Origin: Candidatus Fermentithermobacillaceae bacterium
GTDB lineage: Bacteria; Bacillota; Sulfobacillia; Fermentithermobacillales; DUSS01
Assembly: GCA_014896535.1 (NCBI GenBank)
Contig: JADBKE010000008.1
Location: 54,438 to 118,437 of the forward strand
Length of the DNA stretch: 64,000 nucleotides
Reading direction: 5' to 3'
This document shows positions 1 through 9,404 of the stretch, one piece after another (positions within the stretch are counted from its first letter, which is position 1; each line of letters starts with the position of its first letter). A program made the translations under genes and the position numbers. The notes beneath the pieces are model-generated. The model was not told where the DNA came from and did no database searches. It saw nothing but the letters and a program-made list of their open reading frames with translations.

Positions 1-539
1 GACTGAGTCACCACGTGAGAGCCCTGATTCCGACCGGGGCCATCCCCCAGGTTGATCACGGGCTCCTTTACCACCGCGAAGGTCTTGTCCCCGAGGGACT
101 TCGAAGGGAGCACCTCGACGGCATCCTGGACCTTCGCCCCCTCGATTGCCGATACCCGGGATATGAGTTCGTCCTTCAGCGCTGGCTCGCTGGTCTTCCC
201 CTTCAAGGCAATAGTCCGCTTTTCCACGGTGGGATTTATTTCAAAGACGACTTCCCTCTCATCCAGTTTGTGGCTGACGGATATCTCCGCCAGAATCGAC
301 TGGACCGTCTGGAGTATCTCGGAATCGCTCGGAATCTTTCTGCAACCCGCCGGCAAGACCGGATTCACCACGGTCAGGAGGACGACAAGACCCACAAGGA
401 GGGACGCTTTCAGCGCAGATGGAGGTCTCCAACCGGAAGCAGAGGGCCGCCGAGTCGTGGGCCTGAACCGGCCACGGCGGACAACGCACCTCGGGACACC
501 CGCCGAACCCCCCACATCCGAGCAAACCTTAAAGGACAT
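1..539 (-). CDS. Envelope protein with SH3-like domain, probable C40-type cell-wall hydrolase (partial, 3' end outside window)
   Basis: The minus-strand frame is open from an ATG at 539 to the window edge, so the C-terminus is missing and the ORF track skipped it. GGGAGGG sits about 8 nt before the ATG. A basic N-terminal stretch of about 48 residues precedes a hydrophobic segment (SLLVGLVVLLTVV) ending in LPAGC, which could be a membrane anchor or lipoprotein-like signal. The last visible part, EPVINLGDGPGRNQGSHVVTQ-like, resembles the start of a bacterial SH3 domain as found before NlpC/P60 catalytic domains; that catalytic domain is not visible here, so enzyme activity is inferred. The long region before the hydrophobic segment is unusual, and a start nearer to position 413 is possible. 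Confidence 0.55.
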   Translation of the reverse strand, partial: MSFKVCSDVGGSAGVPRCVVRRGRFRPTTRRPSASGWRPPSALKASLLVGLVVLLTVVNPVLPAGCRKIPSDSEILQTVQSILAEISVSHKLDEREVVFEINPTVEKRTIALKGKTSEPALKDELISRVSAIEGAKVQDAVEVLPSKSLGDKTFAVVKEPVINLGDGPGRNQGSHVVTQ

Positions 540-699
540 CTCCTTTCCCTCCCATCCAGTTCGTCGATAGTATATCACCGCCGGCTGGGCGCACCTGTCC
601 TCCGGCAGGGCCAGTCAGGGTCTCGGTCCATTGTGGTAAACTACATACGCAACTCGGCGCCAAAAAGGCTACTCAGGAAGGGAGACTTCCGGGAAGGAG

Positions 700-1248
700 T
701 TGACACCTGCGTTGAAGACTTTCGCCTACGCGCTCGTTCCTACGGGTATTGGGGTTTTCGTCTCGTACGCCGTCGCCTGGTGGGGCTACGGGAACCTGTA
801 CTACATGGGTCCGCTGCTCCCCGCCTTTATGGTGCTGTACCTTTTGTTGGCGTGGTTCGCCTACCTCAGAAGGTCAACTTCTTTCCTGGCAGGAAGTACC
901 CGCCGCCGGAAACCCGCCTCCGGGGTGCTCGGACACCACGAAAGCGAGTTGGCCCGAGACCTTCCCGAAGACAAAACGTCTGGCAAGGAACTGAGAGAAC
1001 TCATTCACCTACAGGAAGAAAGCGGCCTCAGCTTACCCAAAACGAACAAAGAGCTCGACGAGCTCGATGCGGACTTCCAGGAAAGCCGTACATCCAGCTT
1101 TTCCGCAGAACTCATACGCGTCCTTCTGTGGTCCGCGCTCCAGCTCGCCATCCTGTCCACCGCCCTCTATCACCTGTTCGGAATCGGGGCGAGGTTCTAC
1201 TCGTCTCCCGGCGTCATAGGCTGCGAGCTCCTTCTCCGAGCCTGCTGA
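700..1248 (+). CDS. Conserved small membrane protein of unknown function
   Basis: This 182-residue protein is read from a TTG start preceded by GGGAAGGAG at close spacing. It has two hydrophobic segments near the N-terminus (about residues 8-28 and 36-56), a charged cytoplasmic middle rich in Glu, Lys and Arg, and a third hydrophobic segment at about 140-160. I recognise no family or catalytic motif. It stands alone, divergent from the partial envelope gene on its left and convergent with the peptide transporter operon on its right. Its reality rests on the good ribosome site and the membrane-protein composition. Confidence 0.55.
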   Translation: MTPALKTFAYALVPTGIGVFVSYAVAWWGYGNLYYMGPLLPAFMVLYLLLAWFAYLRRSTSFLAGSTRRRKPASGVLGHHESELARDLPEDKTSGKELRELIHLQEESGLSLPKTNKELDELDADFQESRTSSFSAELIRVLLWSALQLAILSTALYHLFGIGARFYSSPGVIGCELLLRAC

Positions 1249-1510
1249 CCCCGGGGTACGGCGCCGAGTACGAGGGTGATCGAGTCCCCGGCACAAGCCC
1301 CAACTGCCTCTTGCCTCGCCCGCGGCCCGGTCGTGCGATCGTGCTTACGTCGCGCTACCTCCCGGCGCGGGTTGCAGCTGGCTACCGCTCATCAATATGC
1401 AGTAGTTGTGTCCGGCTGCGGCGCGCTGCCCCCGGAGTAGGTCACAACCACAGGAACTCACCCACCTGTACGCGGGACGTCAGATGACCGACAGGTTGCT
1501 CCCCGCCGGT

Positions 1511-2590
1511 TCATTGCAACCACAGGAACTCGTTGGCAAGGCCGCCGGCGTCTATCTTGGCCAAGTACTGGTCGATCTCGGCATTATTGGCCAGTACGAA
1601 GTGACCCTTTTTGATCTCCACCCATCGAGGTGGGTCCTTGGAATAATCGTGGCAGCTGGGGTCGTACACAAGCACTTTCTTCTTTTTCTCGATTCTCGGG
1701 TCGGGAACGGGAATCGCAGAGAGCAAAGCTCGCGTGTAGGGATGCAGCGGTGAATGAAAGAGCTCCTCGGTATCGGCGAGCTCCACCAGACGACCTTTGT
1801 ACATGACGGCGACGCGGTCCGCAATGAAGCGCACCACCGACAGGTCGTGGGAGATGAACAGATAGGTGAGACCTTTCTTTTTCTGAAGATCCAGGAGAAG
1901 GTTCAGCACCTGCGCCCTGATGGAGACATCCAGCGAAGAAATGGGTTCGTCGGCGATGATGAATTCCGGCTCCATGATGAGAGCTCGGGCGATCCCGATA
2001 CGCTGTCTCTGGCCGCCGGAAAACTCGTGAGGAAAGCGAGACGCGAATTCCGGCAGAAGACCGACCTCAAGCAGGGCCTTTTCCACCTTAGCCCGTCTTT
2101 CGGCCTCATCTTTGAAACCGCCGATGTTGTACAGGCCCTCCGAAACGATGTAGTCGACTTTGGCCCGCTCGTTCAGGGATGCCATCGGGTCTTGGAATAT
2201 CATCTGGATCTTCCGGGTCACTTCCCGGTCCAGTTCCTTCGGGATGACACCGTTTATCCTTCTGCCCTTGAACAGAATCTCACCGGCGGCCGTCTCGTTG
2301 ATCCTCACTATCGCCCTACCGATGGAGGTCTTCCCGGACCCGGTCTCTCCGACAAGTCCCAGGGTCTCACCCTTATAGACCTGGAACGATACGTCGTTCA
2401 CCGCCACAATGGGCTTTCTGCCCTTGCCTTTGAACTGAACTCGCACGTTCTTGAGCTCGAGAATCACCTCCGCCTTCTTCGCCTTTTGCTCGGCTTCCAA
2501 GGCCCCGTCGGCGACGGCCGGATTAATCCCTTGATTTACTCCAGTATTCATGTTCGTGCTCTGGGTCTTGATGCAAGTTTCGCTCATCAT
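1511..2590 (-). CDS. Peptide/oligosaccharide ABC transporter ATPase, OppF/DppF type
   Basis: This is the second ATPase of a peptide-type ABC importer and powers uptake from the cytoplasmic face of the membrane. Visible motifs are Walker [10 protein letters not shown], signature FSGGQRQR, Walker B FIIADEP and the switch histidine in FISHDLS. At 359 residues it is the normal length, with a short charged N-terminal extension. Its ATG overlaps the stop of the upstream ATPase gene (ATGA), so the two are translationally coupled. It is the last gene of the five-gene operon that starts at 7626. A 15-bp piece of its 3' end (CAACCACAGGAACTC) is repeated 72 bp further downstream at 1445. Confidence 0.93.
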   Translation of the reverse strand: MMSETCIKTQSTNMNTGVNQGINPAVADGALEAEQKAKKAEVILELKNVRVQFKGKGRKPIVAVNDVSFQVYKGETLGLVGETGSGKTSIGRAIVRINETAAGEILFKGRRINGVIPKELDREVTRKIQMIFQDPMASLNERAKVDYIVSEGLYNIGGFKDEAERRAKVEKALLEVGLLPEFASRFPHEFSGGQRQRIGIARALIMEPEFIIADEPISSLDVSIRAQVLNLLLDLQKKKGLTYLFISHDLSVVRFIADRVAVMYKGRLVELADTEELFHSPLHPYTRALLSAIPVPDPRIEKKKKVLVYDPSCHDYSKDPPRWVEIKKGHFVLANNAEIDQYLAKIDAGGLANEFLWLQ

Positions 2591-3627
2591 ACCGCATACC
2601 TCTCGTATTTGGCTCGCATGGCTTTGACTATTTCAGGCGGCTCCACCTTGGGAGCCCTCGGATCCAATAGCCAGGTCTTGGCATAGTGAGTCGGACTGAC
2701 CTGGAAGAACGGTGGGCTCTTGACAAAGTCTATCTTCAGCGCTTGCGGGTTTCTCGGCGCAAACGGATCCCCGCGTATCTCATTGAAAAGGTTGGGCGGA
2801 GTCCCCCTGATCGAGTAAAGAGGCTGTCCCTTAATGCCCAGCTGCGGCAGAGAAGACAGAAGAGCCCAGGTGTAGGGGTGCCGGGGATCGTAGAAGATCT
2901 CCTCAACCGTTCCGTACTCGATGATCTCTCCGGCGTACATCACCGCAACCCGGTCGGCCACGTTTGCGACAACTCCGAGGTCGTGCGTGATGTACACGAG
3001 GGTGACTTTGAGTTCTTTCTGAAGCTTGCGAATGAGTTCGAGTATCTGCGCCTGTATCGTCACGTCCAAAGACGTGGTCGGCTCGTCGCAAATCAGTATG
3101 CGAGGGTTACATGCGATGGCTATGGCGATGACCACCCGCTGCCGCATCCCCCCGGAAAACTCGTGCGGGTACTGGCGATACCGCATCTCCGGCTCGCTGA
3201 TGCCTACCTGTGCCAGGATCTCAATCGTGCGCCTCTTGGCCTCCTGGCCCCTCAGACCCTGGTGAAGCTCGAGGGTCTCCTGAATCTGCGATCCTATCGT
3301 TCGAAGCGGATTGAGCGCCGTCATGGGGTCCTGAAAGACCATCGCGATCTTCTTACCTCTGATGGTCAACCACTCTTCTTCCGTCTTAAACTTGGCCAGG
3401 TCTTTGCCCTCGAACAGGATCGAGCCGGAATCCACCCATCCGTTGGCGTCCAGCATCCCTATCCACGACTTGGTAAACACGCTCTTGCCGGAACCCGATT
3501 CGCCGACGATGGCCACCGACTCCCCCTCGTACAGGTCCAGGGAAGCTCCACGGACAGCTGTGAGAGTCTGCCCACGCAGACTGAACTTGATGACTACGTC
3601 TCTCGCCGAGAGTATCGGCTCACTCAT
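2587..3627 (-). CDS. Peptide ABC transporter ATPase, OppD/DppD type
   Basis: This is the first ATPase of the peptide importer, 346 residues, with Walker A GESGSGKS, signature FSGGMRQR, Walker B ILICDEP and a C-terminal oligopeptide-transporter extension. In most OppD/DppD proteins that extension carries a four-cysteine iron-sulfur motif (pattern GCxFxxRCP). Here the corresponding stretch reads GDPFAPRNP, so those cysteines are gone. The gene lies 12 bp after the permease gene at 3640 and overlaps the next ATPase gene. Function as a heterodimer with the 1511-2590 product is inferred from operon structure. Confidence 0.93.
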   Translation of the reverse strand: MSEPILSARDVVIKFSLRGQTLTAVRGASLDLYEGESVAIVGESGSGKSVFTKSWIGMLDANGWVDSGSILFEGKDLAKFKTEEEWLTIRGKKIAMVFQDPMTALNPLRTIGSQIQETLELHQGLRGQEAKRRTIEILAQVGISEPEMRYRQYPHEFSGGMRQRVVIAIAIACNPRILICDEPTTSLDVTIQAQILELIRKLQKELKVTLVYITHDLGVVANVADRVAVMYAGEIIEYGTVEEIFYDPRHPYTWALLSSLPQLGIKGQPLYSIRGTPPNLFNEIRGDPFAPRNPQALKIDFVKSPPFFQVSPTHYAKTWLLDPRAPKVEPPEIVKAMRAKYERYAV

Positions 3628-3639
3628 GTTCTCGCCCCC

Positions 3640-4611
3640 TTAGAAGTGATTGCGGGGATCAGAAGCGTCCGCAAAGGCGTTCCCCAACACGTAAAACGAG
3701 ACCGTAATGACGGACAGCACCACTGCGGGGAAGAACAACTGGTATCGCAGGGCAGGCGCCATCATCACCCGGCGTCCTTCGTTCAATAGGTTACCCAGCG
3801 AAGGGATGTTCAAGGGCAGACCAAGGCCGATGTAGGTCAGGAATACTTCCCAACCGATCGTCCCCGGAATCGACAGGGCCACCCGCATCACCATCACCGA
3901 CACGAGATACGGCAAAAGGTTCTTCACGATGATCCTTCCCGTCGGGGTCCCAAGGCAGCGCGACGCCAGGTTGTATTCGCGGTCCCGGATGATCACGATC
4001 TGATTTCTCACAAAACGCGCCATGCCGAGCCACCCGGTCGCGCACATAGCTATAATCATCGTCTGAAAACTCGGACGCAGGATATAGGCAATAAGCATCA
4101 AGATGATCGTCGTGGGGATGTTGCTGATCACGTTGTACGCCTCGGTAAGAAAAGCCTCGAGCGGCCTGACGTAGCCCCATATGGCTCCCACGAAGGTCCC
4201 GAACACTATCTCCCATATTCCCACGATGATTGCTATGAGGAGAGAGGTTCTGGTCCCGGACCAGAGCCGCGCCCACAGGTCCTGACCGATGGAATTGGTG
4301 CCGAACCAGAATTCCTTGTCCGGCGGGTGGTTTCTCAGTTGCAACCCTGTATTGGGATCGATGTGGATCTTTATCGGGTCCTTCTGGCCCGGAAGGTAGG
4401 GCTGGATGAAGGTAAAGGCCACGAGAGAGGTCATCAATATCAAGAGGAACACCGCCGTCTTGTTCCTGAGAAAGACCCTTATCGTCGACCGCCAGTACGA
4501 GTAATCGGAATAGCCGGTGCGTTCGGCAGCTTCCGGATCGTACTGAGCAAACGTAAAAAGCTCCTGCTCCTCGATGGCCTGGATGACTTCCTTCTCTTTT
4601 GCTGTCATCAT
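3640..4611 (-). CDS. Peptide ABC transporter permease, OppC/DppC type
   Basis: This 323-residue inner-membrane permease has an N-terminal cytoplasmic segment, a first membrane span (FLLILMTSLVAFTF), a periplasmic loop containing the FGTNSIGQDLWAR motif typical of DppC, and a cluster of five spans. It also has the EAA-type ATPase docking loop around RCLGTPTGRIIVKNLLPY. Its start overlaps the stop of the DppB-type gene by four bases (ATGA), giving coupled translation of the permease pair. Confidence 0.93.
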   Translation of the reverse strand: MMTAKEKEVIQAIEEQELFTFAQYDPEAAERTGYSDYSYWRSTIRVFLRNKTAVFLLILMTSLVAFTFIQPYLPGQKDPIKIHIDPNTGLQLRNHPPDKEFWFGTNSIGQDLWARLWSGTRTSLLIAIIVGIWEIVFGTFVGAIWGYVRPLEAFLTEAYNVISNIPTTIILMLIAYILRPSFQTMIIAMCATGWLGMARFVRNQIVIIRDREYNLASRCLGTPTGRIIVKNLLPYLVSVMVMRVALSIPGTIGWEVFLTYIGLGLPLNIPSLGNLLNEGRRVMMAPALRYQLFFPAVVLSVITVSFYVLGNAFADASDPRNHF

Positions 4612-5552
4612 CTGGCCCCTCCTTGCTTTTCCAGTCTGATCCGGGGGTCGAGGATGGCCATCAGCACATCTCCCAGGAAGAGGCCAAGGATTCCCAGGCT
4701 CGAATATATGAGCACCAGCGCCTGCACCAGCGGGTTATCCTGGCGGGATATCGCCGTCACGAGAAGACCGCCCATTCCGGGTATTGAGTAAAGAGATTCC
4801 ACGTAGATGGAGCCCGAGATGGTGAACAGTATGGAAGCGGGCAGATAATTAGCCAGAGGCACGAAGGCGTTGCGCAAAACGTGCTTTACCATGATGGCCC
4901 TGCTTGACATGCCCTTTGCTCTGGCCAGACGAATATAGTCTTTGTTAAGCTCGTCCACCATGAAACGCCTGAGCCACATGGCGTTCGCAGCGATCCCACT
5001 GAGGGACATCGAAACGAGGGGCAGAATCCAGCTGCGAACGTTATACCTGTCAAAAAGCATGGGAAGCCCCGTGATGGAAGTCCCGTAAAGCTGGATGAAC
5101 AAGAGATACACGGCCCCCGGAACCGCATTGATGAACACTACATACCAAGTCCAGAATTTGTCCCAGAAAAGCCCCTTGTTTTGCGCCATGTGAATACCCA
5201 TGGCGAGCCCCGCCACAAGCGACAGCACCAGGGCACCCAGGCCGAAAGCAACCGAATACGGGATTTTCGCAGCCAAGATTTCTTTGACGGGGACGTTGGC
5301 CCGATATATCACCGAAACGCCGAGGTCACCGCGGAGAAGTTGCAGGTAGAAGTTCCGCAGCTGCACGTACCAGGGATCGAGGAGTCCCATCTTCCGCAGA
5401 ATCGCTTCTTTCTGCGCGGGCGTCAGCTTGTCGGCTCTCTCGCCGTAATAACCCTCAACCGGTAGAAGGCGCATCAAGAGGAACACTAAGGTCAGGACCA
5501 TGAATAGAGTTACCAGCGAATGAAGTAATCTCCTAAGGCTGTATTTCAACAT
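4608..5552 (-). CDS. Peptide ABC transporter permease, OppB/DppB type
   Basis: This 314-residue permease begins with the typical N-terminal span (MLKYSLRRLLHSLVTLF...). It has a soluble loop with ILRKMGLLDPWYVQ and an EAA-like loop around YIRLARAKGMSSRAIMVKHVLRNA that contacts the ATPase. It pairs with the 3640-4611 permease. About 220 bp separate it from the upstream binding-protein gene, and that gap contains a strong stem-loop, so it is probably expressed at a lower level than the binding protein. Confidence 0.93.
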   Translation of the reverse strand: MLKYSLRRLLHSLVTLFMVLTLVFLLMRLLPVEGYYGERADKLTPAQKEAILRKMGLLDPWYVQLRNFYLQLLRGDLGVSVIYRANVPVKEILAAKIPYSVAFGLGALVLSLVAGLAMGIHMAQNKGLFWDKFWTWYVVFINAVPGAVYLLFIQLYGTSITGLPMLFDRYNVRSWILPLVSMSLSGIAANAMWLRRFMVDELNKDYIRLARAKGMSSRAIMVKHVLRNAFVPLANYLPASILFTISGSIYVESLYSIPGMGGLLVTAISRQDNPLVQALVLIYSSLGILGLFLGDVLMAILDPRIRLEKQGGAR

Positions 5553-5640
5553 GCCGCATGACCCCTCTTCCCGGTTCCGGGTCCTGTTCCGTCGTCTTCC
5601 GCATCATCGCCACCGACTTTCGATAAAAGCGCCTCCGTCT

Positions 5641-5708
5641 CAGGGAAAGAGCGCCCGGGACCTGGACTTGCGTCCGGTACCATGGACGCTCTTCCCTGCT
5701 CTTCTATG
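5641..5708 (-). terminator. Long stem-loop between binding-protein gene and permease genes
   Basis: CAGGGAAAGAGCG at 5641 pairs with CGCTCTTCCCTG at 5697 with one bulged base, giving a 12-bp stem around a GC-rich loop that may fold further. It lies between the stop of the substrate-binding gene (5776) and the first permease (5552). Hairpins in this place often protect or partly terminate the message so that binding protein is made in excess. There is no clear T-tract, so attenuation or 3'-end protection is more likely than full termination. Confidence 0.5.
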
Positions 5709-5775
5709 ACCTCATTTCTACGGACCTAGGCACGTTCGCGTTCCCGCGCTCACCGCAGGAAGCGCTACAACGTGG

Positions 5776-7626
5776 CTACTTCTTCGCCTTGGCCGCCTCC
5801 TGCTGGAGAGCAGCTTCTCTGTCCTTCAGCCACTTCTCGTACGCAGCCTTGTACTCCTCTGTGCTCATGGGCTTGTCGAGAACCACCTGGCCCTTGTACT
5901 TGAGCGACGACACCCCGAAAGGCGCGTACGGCGACGTGAACGGCTCGAGTTTGGTCGCCACGTATCCCCCGCCACCTACCGAGTACGGTATCACAAAGGC
6001 TTCGTTGATGAGGAACGCCTCGGCCTTGGCGAAGAGCTCGTAACGCCTGCCGATGTCTATCACTTCGGCCTTGGCCTCGTCAACCATATTCTGGTACTTG
6101 GTCTTTCCGTTAGGCTCGAGGTAACCCTCGGCCATCTCCGGCCAGTTGTAGTTGCTGCCGGGGTAGAACGGATCCGTGTAAGTCTCGGGGTCGGCGTAGT
6201 CCGGTCCCCAGTTGCACTCCATGAGCGCGTAGTTCCCGGCGCGACGCGTGGCGTTGAGGAAGCCCGTCGGCGGGAATCCCACCGGGATGATGTCGATGAA
6301 GTCCTTGCCTAGGAGATTTTCGAGCTGTTGCTCAACCACCTGGACCCGGTTGGTCCACGACGTACTGCCGGTGTTGTAGGGCATCATGACCTTCACCGGG
6401 AACTTGACCTTGCCGGCCAGCTCCTGCTTGGCCTTGTCCCGGTACTGGAGCGCCAGCTCGGGATTGAAGCTATCCCTATTGGAAATTTCGGCAAGCTCGC
6501 CGATCTGAGTGAAGTCCTTACCACCATACGCCGCAAAGTTCTTCGGCGTGATAGTGTTGTTGATCATCCGCTCGGGGTAGTACGGGTCGGTGGTGAGAAG
6601 CGCCGCCCTGCGATCGAGAGCGTGGAATATGGCCTTGCGGAAGTTCAAGTTGTTAACGGCGATCTTCCAGTTCTCGGGCTCGTACTCCGCGGGAAACTTG
6701 GGATTGAAGTTGAACGCGTAGAAGTAGGTGTAAAAGCTGGTCTCGGCCGGGCGAACCATCTTGCTCTTTTGCGGATCCTTCATCCATTCATCCAAGGCAT
6801 CGGTGGGGATCCCGGCGCCCGTGATCTCGCCGCGCAAGAAGAGCTCCGGTGCCAGCGTCGCAGCTTCCTGGTTGAACTTGAAGATGAGCCTCGGGATGTG
6901 TACGTTCTTGGCGTCCCAGTACTTTTCGTTCTTCACAAACACCTGCTGGTTGTGGGGCTCCCATACCGAGAAGATGTAGCACCCGTTGTAAAGGAGGTAT
7001 TCGTTGTCCGTTCCGAACTTGTCGCCCACTTCCTGCAGGAACTTGCCGTTTACCGGCATAAACGGGCAGTAGGTGAGCATGCTGAGGAAGTACGGAACGG
7101 GTTTCTCCAGGGTGTACACCAACGTATACTTGTCCTTGGCTTTAACTCCGACCTCGTTGAAGTCGGTGATCTCGCCGTTGAAGTACTTCTCGGCGTTCTT
7201 GATAACCCGGTACACGATGTCGGCGGTCTGGGAAGCGTTCTTCGGGTTCAGGATGTACTTTGCGGCATCAACCCAGTCCTGTGCAGTGACTTCCGCGTAC
7301 TCTTTACCCTGGTAGGTGAGCCACTTCACGCCCTTCCGGATATGGAAGGTCCACGTGAGACCGTCCGGTGAGACTTCCCACGACGTGGCGAGCGCAGGCC
7401 TCAAAATACCCAGGTTATCGTACTCCACCAGGCAGTCGATGCAGTTGGCGGCCACCGACTGTTCGGCTGTGGTAGCGGTAACCAAATAGTTGATGGTCGT
7501 GAGCTCGCCAGAGTAGATCCCTACCACGTCGCCTGACTTCCTCGGAGCTGGGCCGGCGCCTTTGCACCCGGTCAGCACCAAGGCTCCGAGCAGAAGAACC
7601 GGCAGCACCCTCCTTGCCAGTCTCAT
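5776..7626 (-). CDS. Peptide ABC transporter substrate-binding lipoprotein, family 5
   Basis: This is a roughly 616-residue extracytoplasmic solute-binding protein. A lipoprotein signal (VLPVLLLGALVLTGCKG) places the lipidated cysteine near residue 21. The SBP family 5 body shows LVEYDNLGILRPALATSWEVS, the sequence type seen in Dpp/Opp binding proteins. I chose the ATG at 7626, seven bases after AAGGAGGG, over the track's TTG. It heads the operon of two permeases and two ATPases; peptides are the likely substrate, but oligosaccharides cannot be excluded for this family. The C-terminus is Lys/Ala-rich. Confidence 0.93.
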   Translation of the reverse strand: MRLARRVLPVLLLGALVLTGCKGAGPAPRKSGDVVGIYSGELTTINYLVTATTAEQSVAANCIDCLVEYDNLGILRPALATSWEVSPDGLTWTFHIRKGVKWLTYQGKEYAEVTAQDWVDAAKYILNPKNASQTADIVYRVIKNAEKYFNGEITDFNEVGVKAKDKYTLVYTLEKPVPYFLSMLTYCPFMPVNGKFLQEVGDKFGTDNEYLLYNGCYIFSVWEPHNQQVFVKNEKYWDAKNVHIPRLIFKFNQEAATLAPELFLRGEITGAGIPTDALDEWMKDPQKSKMVRPAETSFYTYFYAFNFNPKFPAEYEPENWKIAVNNLNFRKAIFHALDRRAALLTTDPYYPERMINNTITPKNFAAYGGKDFTQIGELAEISNRDSFNPELALQYRDKAKQELAGKVKFPVKVMMPYNTGSTSWTNRVQVVEQQLENLLGKDFIDIIPVGFPPTGFLNATRRAGNYALMECNWGPDYADPETYTDPFYPGSNYNWPEMAEGYLEPNGKTKYQNMVDEAKAEVIDIGRRYELFAKAEAFLINEAFVIPYSVGGGGYVATKLEPFTSPYAPFGVSSLKYKGQVVLDKPMSTEEYKAAYEKWLKDREAALQQEAAKAKK

Positions 7627-7670
7627 CAAGACACCCTCCTTACTTGGTGATAATGACTGTGTAACTTCTC

Positions 7671-7687
7671 ACTCATCAGTGATGAGT
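7671..7687. promoter_or_regulatory. Perfect 17-bp palindrome, candidate operator of the peptide transporter operon
   Basis: ACTCATCAGTGATGAGT is a perfect palindrome (8-bp arms around one base) lying 45 bp upstream of the ATG of the substrate-binding gene. Its place between gene and likely promoter fits a repressor or activator site. The cognate regulator is not visible in this window. Confidence 0.5.
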
Positions 7688-7995
7688 ATGTGGTCCTCTA
7701 TTCGCTTTTACCGGTTTGATTTCCTTCATGTTCTCGTAGCTCTCTGCAAATCTTTGTGCAACCGGACGAGCCCGGAATCGCCCGCCCTCAGGATCGAGAT
7801 TCCGGGGTTGAGATTTCACAAGACGAACCAGGACCACCAAGACGCGTCACCAGCAGCCAGGCACATCAAGAGCGTCAGGACGCACCAGGAGTATATTATC
7901 AACGGTCCAGGGGAACCGAACAGGCTGGTTTTGATACCATTCAATCCTCGGCGTTTATCCGCAGGCAAATACACCCAAAGCTGCCGCGCACCAGC

Positions 7996-8266
7996 GTTAT
8001 CCGGGGTTCATCTCGGTTGTTACTTTGTTGTTACTTTGTTGTTACTTTGTTGTTACTTTGGCCGAGCAGTGCCATGGCAAGGGCCTTGCGCAGTGCCAGC
8101 GTTATCCGGGCTTCAGATCGCTTGTTATCCAGGCTTCAACTAGGTTGCTATCCGGGCTCCAACTCGGCTGTTATCGGAGCTCCGACTCGTTGGGGACCAT
8201 AAATCAGGATTTTACGGCACGGTTGCATGACCTGTTTAAGGTTGTTATCCGGGCTCCAGCTCGTTG
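7996..8266. repeat. Cluster of degenerate 23-bp repeats downstream of corA
   Basis: Six units of the type GTTATCCGGGCTTCAACTCGG occur at 7996, 8101, 8124, 8147, 8170 and 8244. Four are directly adjacent at exact 23-bp spacing. The last ends five bases before the corA stop codon at 8271. No ORF with a ribosome site fits the region. The remaining sequence between 7690 and 7995 shows nothing I can name. Confidence 0.8.
8017..8060. repeat. Four perfect 11-bp tandem repeats (TTGTTACTTTG)
   Basis: TTGTTACTTTG is repeated four times without a mismatch, directly joined to the first 23-bp unit. The absence of divergence suggests recent slippage expansion. Confidence 0.95.
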
Positions 8267-8270
8267 GGGA

Positions 8271-9404
8271 TTAAATCCACCCTTTCCGCTTGAAGTACCA
8301 GACCATCACTCCGGTAATGACCGCCATGATGAGAAGGGCAAATGGATAGCCGAACTTCCAGTGAAGCTCGGGCATGTAGGCGAAATTCATGCCGTAGATG
8401 CCCGCCACGAGCGAAAGGGGCATCATAATAGTGCTGATCATGGTGAGAACCTTCATTATCTCGTTAAGTCTGTTTGACATGCTGGAAAGATAGGCGTCCA
8501 GCGCGTTGGAGAGGAGGTCGTGCAGGTTATCGACGTGATCGAAGAGTCTCAGAATGTGGTCGTACACGTCCAGGAAATAGGCCCTGTCGTCGCCCGTCAT
8601 AAACGGCTGATCCCGGCGCAAGAGCGCGTTCAAGACCTCGCGCTCCGGCGAAAGAGATTTCCTGATGCGGATTATGGTTCTGCGCAAGGAAAAAGCCTGT
8701 GCCAGGAGTTCCTGGCTGGGGCGCTGAAAAATACGCCGCTCGATATCCTCCAGGTGATCCTCGACCCGGTCGAGGACCGGAAAGAAATCGTCCACCAGAA
8801 CCCGCATTATGCGCTGGAGCAGGTAACCGGTGCTCCGCAATGAACCGGGTGCGGAGTGGCAGGCCAGGAGGTCGGCGTAAATCTGTTCGAGAGAGGGAAT
8901 CCTGTCCCAGTGAAACGTCACAAGGAACTTCTCGGATACGAAAACGTCTGTCTCGAGAGGCACGAAGAGGCCCGGACCCGCCTCCCACCGGTTGGCCAGC
9001 CTCCTGCCGGTGTCTTTCCCCCGTACACTCACCGCCCCGGGCCCAGCAGTGGGTCTCCGCTCCCCGGATCCACCGGCCACTCGCGCTCCCCCGACGCGGC
9101 CAGGACCATCGCCCGCTGCCGTTTGCCCCCGAACCTCGCTGCTCACGGAGTGAAGCACTATGAATAAATAGCCGGGATACTCGTCTACTTTGGGCCGCTG
9201 GAGCCGGTAGAGGCAGTCTTCGATGGCCAGGGGGTGGAAGCGGAACACTTCCCTCAATATCTCCACCTCTTCGTCGGTGGGAGCTTCGAGATCCAGCCAG
9301 AAGGGTCTCCCCGCGGAGAGGGCGTCCAGTATTCGTTTTTTTGCCTCTGAAACGTCCTTCATGATTCCCTCACCCGGTGCCCTATCGAATAGTCTCAGAG
9401 TCAC
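8271..9404 (-). CDS. corA: CorA-family magnesium/cobalt transporter
   Basis: This is a pentameric divalent-cation channel of the inner membrane. The C-terminus holds two membrane spans with the hallmark GMN motif (IYGMNFAYMPE) between them, preceded by the long helical domain (SNRLNEIMKVLTMISTIMMPLSLVAG). I chose GTG at 9404 because GGAGGAG precedes it by seven bases; the track ORF runs 90 bp further without a good ribosome site. An Ala/Gly/Arg-rich insertion of about 50 residues in the N-terminal cytoplasmic domain (after VLHSVSSEVR) is unlike usual CorA and looks like expanded low-complexity sequence. Confidence 0.92.
   Translation of the reverse strand: MTLRLFDRAPGEGIMKDVSEAKKRILDALSAGRPFWLDLEAPTDEEVEILREVFRFHPLAIEDCLYRLQRPKVDEYPGYLFIVLHSVSSEVRGQTAAGDGPGRVGGARVAGGSGERRPTAGPGAVSVRGKDTGRRLANRWEAGPGLFVPLETDVFVSEKFLVTFHWDRIPSLEQIYADLLACHSAPGSLRSTGYLLQRIMRVLVDDFFPVLDRVEDHLEDIERRIFQRPSQELLAQAFSLRRTIIRIRKSLSPEREVLNALLRRDQPFMTGDDRAYFLDVYDHILRLFDHVDNLHDLLSNALDAYLSSMSNRLNEIMKVLTMISTIMMPLSLVAGIYGMNFAYMPELHWKFGYPFALLIMAVITGVMVWYFKRKGWI

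Noticed and set aside
15-1487. 490-residue plus-strand ORF
   Set aside because: It runs antisense to the partial envelope gene and in another frame of the 700-1248 gene; composition is Arg/Pro-rich shadow type.
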